Origin: Physcia stellaris
Lineage: Eukaryota > Ascomycota > Lecanoromycetes > Caliciales > Physciaceae
Direction: 5' to 3'
Length of the DNA stretch: 64,000 bases
Assembly: GCA_018902385.1 (NCBI GenBank)
Contig: JABSSW010000020.1
Location: 666,982 to 730,981, forward strand
Positions 59,510 through 64,000 of the stretch are shown here, one piece after another. Each line of letters starts with the position of its first letter. Position 1 is the first letter of the stretch. The position numbers were made by a program, and so were the translations under genes. The notes below the pieces were generated by a model, which saw only the letters and a list, made by a program, of their open reading frames with translations, was not told the DNA's origin and searched no databases.

Positions 59510-62500
59510 ATGAACAAACATGAAATAATTTTCAATATGATCAACGACGAATGTTATTTCATTTCGAATCATTGTGATCACGTTGAAATTTTTTTTTTGT
59601 TATCACGTTCGTCTATATTTCAGAAATTATTTAATTCGAACAAGCATTCGAATAAAACGTTCTATTTGTCATTTTCGAAACGATTTTTAACGTCGTTTTC
59701 GTCGACAAACGTTCAAAAATATCAAATATTGCAAAAACGATCAGTCTCGACATTTTTTCGAATAATTTTTTTTCGTTTTACTGTGAAAAACTCGAAGAAG
59801 AACGAACAATCAATAAAAAAATTCTTGAATTCAAACTTCAAATATGTCATTGAAGAAATAAACAAGAAATATTCATCGAATAAGTCGTTCAAAAAAAAAC
59901 GAAAAACGAAAATCATACGTGAAACTCAAAAATCGAATCTAATTAACGCTTCGATAAGAAAATTTGACATTTTCAAGAAATTTGCACGTCGATTTAATCG
60001 ACGATCTAAAATCACAATTTCGAAAATTGAAAATGACGAACAGAATTTCGATTTTGATATATCATTAAACGTGACGTTTATCGACGCGACGATTTTTCAA
60101 TTTTTAACAAAATTTAAAAAAAAAAAAAAAAAAATCAAGATTTTTTCGTTGATTATGAAGAAATTAAACGAAATTATTGACAACGTCAAAAAAAAACTGA
60201 TCAAAATAAAAATTGATTTTGATTTGAATTTCAAAAAAATTTTTAAAATCATGAAAACAATCGTCGAGAAATTGAAACGTAAAATTTTTGAATTTTTTAA
60301 ACGTTTCGAAAGTGTATTCAATTCGAAAAAGACAAACAAATTATTTTTTCATAAATTTTACGATCACAAAATCGAATTGATCGAAAATTCGAATCAATTG
60401 TTTCGAAATCGAGTTTATTTTTTATCGTTCAAGAAACTCGAGACTCTTCAGAAATATTTACACGATAATTTTCAAAAAAAATTTATCAATTCAAGCAAGA
60501 CGCTTTATGTTTCGTTTATTTTATTCGTCGTCAAATCGAATGAACAATTTCGTTTGTGCGTGAATTATCGAAAATTGAACGTCATAATCAAACGCAATAA
60601 TTATTCTATTTCGTTGATCGAAAAATTTTCGCTAAAATTATCGATTGCAAATTCTTGTTCAAATTAAATATTATATCGATTTTCAACAAATTTCGAATGA
60701 ATTCACAAAACGAAAATTTCATTATTTTCATATGTTCGTTAAATATTTACAAATATCATGTATTGTTTTTCGATTTTATCAATGACTCGATCAATTGACA
60801 ATATTACATGAACGATTTGCTGTTTAAATATATTAATCATTTTTGTCAAATGTATTTGAATGATATATTCATTTACAACAAAATTCGAAAACAACATTAA
60901 CGACATTTCATTCAAATTTTTCAAAAATTGAAAGAAATTGATTTTCAAATCGATATCAAAAATGCGAATTCTTTCAAACGAAAATTTCATTTTTAAAAAT
61001 CATATTATCGACAGAAAGTTTACGCATGAATTTCAAAAAAATGCAAAATATCGTCAATTGAATTCGCTCAACAGACATCAAAAAAATGCAAACGTTTGTG
61101 AATTTTTGCAATTTTTATCGACGTTTCATTAAAGCGTTTTCGAAATTCGTCAAGTTTTTAATTCGAATGATCAAAAAAAAATTGATTTCGAATGAATCGA
61201 TTTCGTTAACGAAACATTCGAAATTTTGAAAAAACAAATAATCGAAATTTCAATTTTTCGACATTACGATCGCAATCGTAAAATTATTTTGAAAATCGAT
61301 TTTTCAAATTGATGTTTAAATGAAATTTTATTTCAATACGACGACGACGAAATTTTTCATTCGATGATTTTTTTCAACAAAAAATGATTTTTGTCGAATG
61401 CAATTACGAAATATATGACAAAAAAATTTCTGATCATTATTCGATGTTTGAAACATTGAAAATTCGAATTCGAAAATATTGACGAATCAATCGAAATCTC
61501 ATCGATCACAAAAGTCTGAAAATTTTTATGACAAACAAAAAATTCACTTTTCGTCAAATACGTTGAATCGAAATTTTAGCGAATTACAACATCAAAATTC
61601 AATATCAATTCGAAGTCAAAAACGTCAAAACGAATGTTTTAATTAAAATGTTTGAATTTCGTTTCATCGAAAATGACGAACGTGAACTCTATAAAAAGCA
61701 AATTTTGTTGTCATTTTTTCGATTGCAATTATGTTCGATTGACGCGCAAAACGATTTATACGAACGCGTCATGCAAATCAATCGAAACGACGAAAATTGT
61801 ATTAATCATCGTCAAATTTTGATCGATGAACAGATCATCAACGAAAAAGTAAATTTGCAAAATTGTTTCGAACGAAACGAAATTCTTTTTAAAAACGAAA
61901 ATCTGTGAATGTCAAACAGACTAAATTTTATGATTGAAATAATTCGTGACGTTCACGATCAATTTTTCTGTGCACATTCGAACATGAATCGTATTGAAAA
62001 ATTCATTAAACGTTATTATTATTGATTTAGTATGAAGTTATTCATCAAACGTTATATTCGTAACTGTCACAAATGTCAACGATCGAAATTTTCACATGAT
62101 GATCGTCACGAATTGTTAATTTCATTGTCGATTTTTAATCAACGATGAATTGATATATCGATGAATTTCATAATTGAATTATCTGATTTCAAAAACAATA
62201 ATGTCATTTGTATTATTATCGATCGTTTAATCAAGAAACGTCATTACGTTTTTTGCGTGATTAATGACGATGATTTAACAATTCAAATCTGTGTCAAAAT
62301 ACTGTTTCATTATATATTTCGTACTCATGAATTATTTTCATTCATTATTTCAAATCGAGATGATCAGTTCGTAAATCGAATCTGAAAGATTTTCTGTAAA
62401 CGATTAAGAATCAAATGTAAATTGTTCACTGTTTTTCAATTTGAAATCGATGATCAAATCGAGCGAACGAATCAAAATATCGAAATTCGATTGCGTTTGT

Positions 62501-62760
62501 ATTGCAATTATCGTCAAGACGATTGAGTTGATTGAATTGATATCGTGAAATTCGCTGACAACAACGATGTTTCAACAATCATCGAATTCATTTTATTTTT
62601 CATTAATAAAAATTATCATTTTCGAATGATTTTTGAATCAAATTTAGAAAATTACGAAATCACTAAAGAACGTCTGTTGATTCAACAAGACGAATTCATT
62701 GTCGAAAAATGAATCGTATCATCGAATACGTCAAAATCAACGTTGTCGATGCAAAACAAA
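59510..62760 (+). pseudogene. Pol of element C: reverse transcriptase, RNase H, integrase
   Basis: The longest frame (59510-60667, 385 codons) ends in the RT N-terminal core: KLETLQKYLHDNFQKKFI, LFVVKSNEQFRLCVNYRKLN. The RT active site lies at 60853-60864 as YLND, where YLDD is expected. RNase H-like sequence follows (IEISIFRHYDRNRKIILKID; NYEIYDKK). Integrase starts near 61930, with the zinc-binding end RYIRNCHKCQRSK at about 62060, then DISMNFIIELS and IISNRDDQF, where IISDRG is expected. Trp positions are TGA (for example NQR-stop-IDIS). Many frame-keeping Gln CAA codons persist. It is inactive. Confidence 0.75.
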
Positions 62761-64000
62761 AAATAATTGCTCAAATCAACAAATTTCGTTTTTTTCAATA
62801 AATTTTGAAATAAAAAATTACGTTTGATTGAATCGTCGTCACATAAAACAATTCGCTCGTCAAACAAATGAACGACAAAAATTGAATTCATACAAAATGA
62901 TCGAAAAAAAATTTCGTTTATGAATTGAAACTGCTCGACAATATGCACATTCATTCAATTTTTCATTTTGATTGTTAAAAAAGAATTCTAAAAATTCGTT
63001 GAAAAAACAACATAACGATTTTTCAAAATCAATTATCGCAAACGAAATGTTTGAATGAAAATTCGATGATGTATTACAATTTCGATATCATTATTATCGT
63101 TTTCAATATCGTTGCAAATGATCGAATTGAAATTTTCATGATCGAATCTGATATTATGTCGACGATGACGAATTTGAAAATGCTCAAAACATCGTGAATG
63201 TTTTTCACGAAATTAATTCAAAAACAGCGAAATCTGTTTTGCGAAATGACTAAATCATGAATTTTATTGTTTATGATCGATCAAAAATTGTCATCGAATT
63301 CGTTACAATTCATTTTCAAATTGATTTCAATAATTTTTTTTTTGTCATTCGCTTCGTTATCATTTCGCGTTGTTTACAGTCAAAATTTACGTCGCATGAA
63401 AAATGAATCGTGTCAAAAACATTTTCAAAAATTGTCGTCAATTTATGACAATGAATAATAATGTAAAATGTTATGCAATAAATTAAATAAACAACAAATT
63501 GTCAAAAAAATTCGAACATTTACGAATTTCTCAACAAAATTCTCAATTGCTTATTAATGACACGCGAAACTATTTGTAAAATTCGTTCAAAATATTTGTT
63601 TTTCAGAAAATTTAATACATGCACATTTCGTTAAATGCAATGTACGAATCAAACGTCGTATATGCGATAACAATCAACGTGTTAATCGTGATGATAAAAA
63701 TTTTATCGATTTGTTCAAATTGTTCGTCTCGTGATATCAATTTGATGTTGCAAAAATTTTCAAGATTGTTGACGCGTTAAGTCAAATTTACAATTTTTAT
63801 TTATTAAAGTTCGTCGAAACTATTTTTGACGAAACGTAAACCGAACTGATTTTTCAAAACATGTCATTACATTCACGCTTTATCGCATGCAATGTACACA
63901 CGAATTTTCGCATACGCGAAAATATCAAAACGTTAAACATTGTTACGACGATTTCATTAACATGATCAAATTGTTTATTTCATCGTAAATCGATTTGATT

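Larger units (their letters stand above)
57051..64000 (+). mobile_element. Ty3/gypsy element C, gag-pol, heavily mutated, incomplete at window edge
   Basis: The order gag, RT, RNase H, integrase is the Ty3/gypsy arrangement. No 3' LTR is seen before 64000. The leader (57140-57245) has three copies of aaacataata(g/a)a(t/c)tc. Frames after 62760 fit the region downstream of integrase, where a chromodomain would be expected, but I cannot confirm one. Confidence 0.7.

Noticed and set aside
1-64000. CRISPR arrays, bacterial operons, rRNA genes
   Set aside because: The sequence is eukaryotic (spliced fungal genes). No spaced identical repeats and no rRNA segments were seen.

Overview
The window reads as a filamentous ascomycete chromosome segment (Pezizomycotina; a leotiomycete-like fungus is my guess). 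The genes have short GT-AG introns, mostly 44-127 nt, with CTRAC-like branch sites. They are typical single-copy fungal genes. The GC-balanced gene block is embedded in extremely AT-rich, transposon-filled DNA, i.e. a compartmentalised genome.

Layout. (1) 1-12,660: AT-rich transposon graveyard on the minus strand. A Ty3/gypsy element (gag 8.8-10.4 kb, protease 8.5-8.8 kb, continuing at 1-1.92 kb) is split by a nested 6.56-kb LTR element (1,924-8,480). The nested element has no recognisable pol; it carries degenerate C2H2 zinc-finger modules. (2) 12,950-49,270: gene island. In order: heme-thiolate (chloroperoxidase-like) peroxidase (-), a poorly supported small gene (-), a 42-aa zinc-ribbon micro-ORF (-), an F-box protein (-), mitochondrial beta-ketoacyl synthase CEM1 (-), mitoribosomal mL46/MRPL17 (+), a Ni/Co transporter (-), a Sec7-PH Arf-GEF (-), the pseudo-carboxypeptidase ECM14 (+), an RRM-Pumilio protein (-), VPS72/YL1 (+), an Ecl1-type lifespan regulator (+), a Cys-rich single-pass membrane protein (+) and an alpha/beta hydrolase (-). 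(3) 49,500-50,802: AT-rich block bounded by 41-bp inverted repeats and holding a complete 477-bp TRIM-like element with a perfect 5-bp target duplication. (4) 50,760-54,030: small GC island with a damaged fungal-rhodopsin-type membrane protein gene. (5) 54,030-64,000: AT-rich; a MULE-type transposase relic, then a second gypsy element on the plus strand (5' LTR 56,834-57,050; gag, RT, RNase H and integrase remnants) running off the window.

The most striking signal is the decay pattern of the AT-rich DNA. CC/GG is almost absent and CT/AG is low, while CpG and CpA/TpG are plentiful. Paired repeats differ mainly by C-to-T at C followed by a pyrimidine. Glutamine CAA codons survive while tryptophan TGG codons have become TGA. 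Classical RIP targets CpA, so this looks like a RIP-like process with a different context (CpC/CpT).

A second theme is that three genes (MRPL17, the Ni transporter, the hydrolase) each lack exactly one base, two of them clearly at C/G runs. Base-calling indels in the assembly are more likely than true gene death, at least for the essential mitoribosomal gene. The genes are mostly unrelated housekeeping functions; the only functional pairing is CEM1/MRPL17, two mitochondrial genes sharing a 195-bp divergent promoter.
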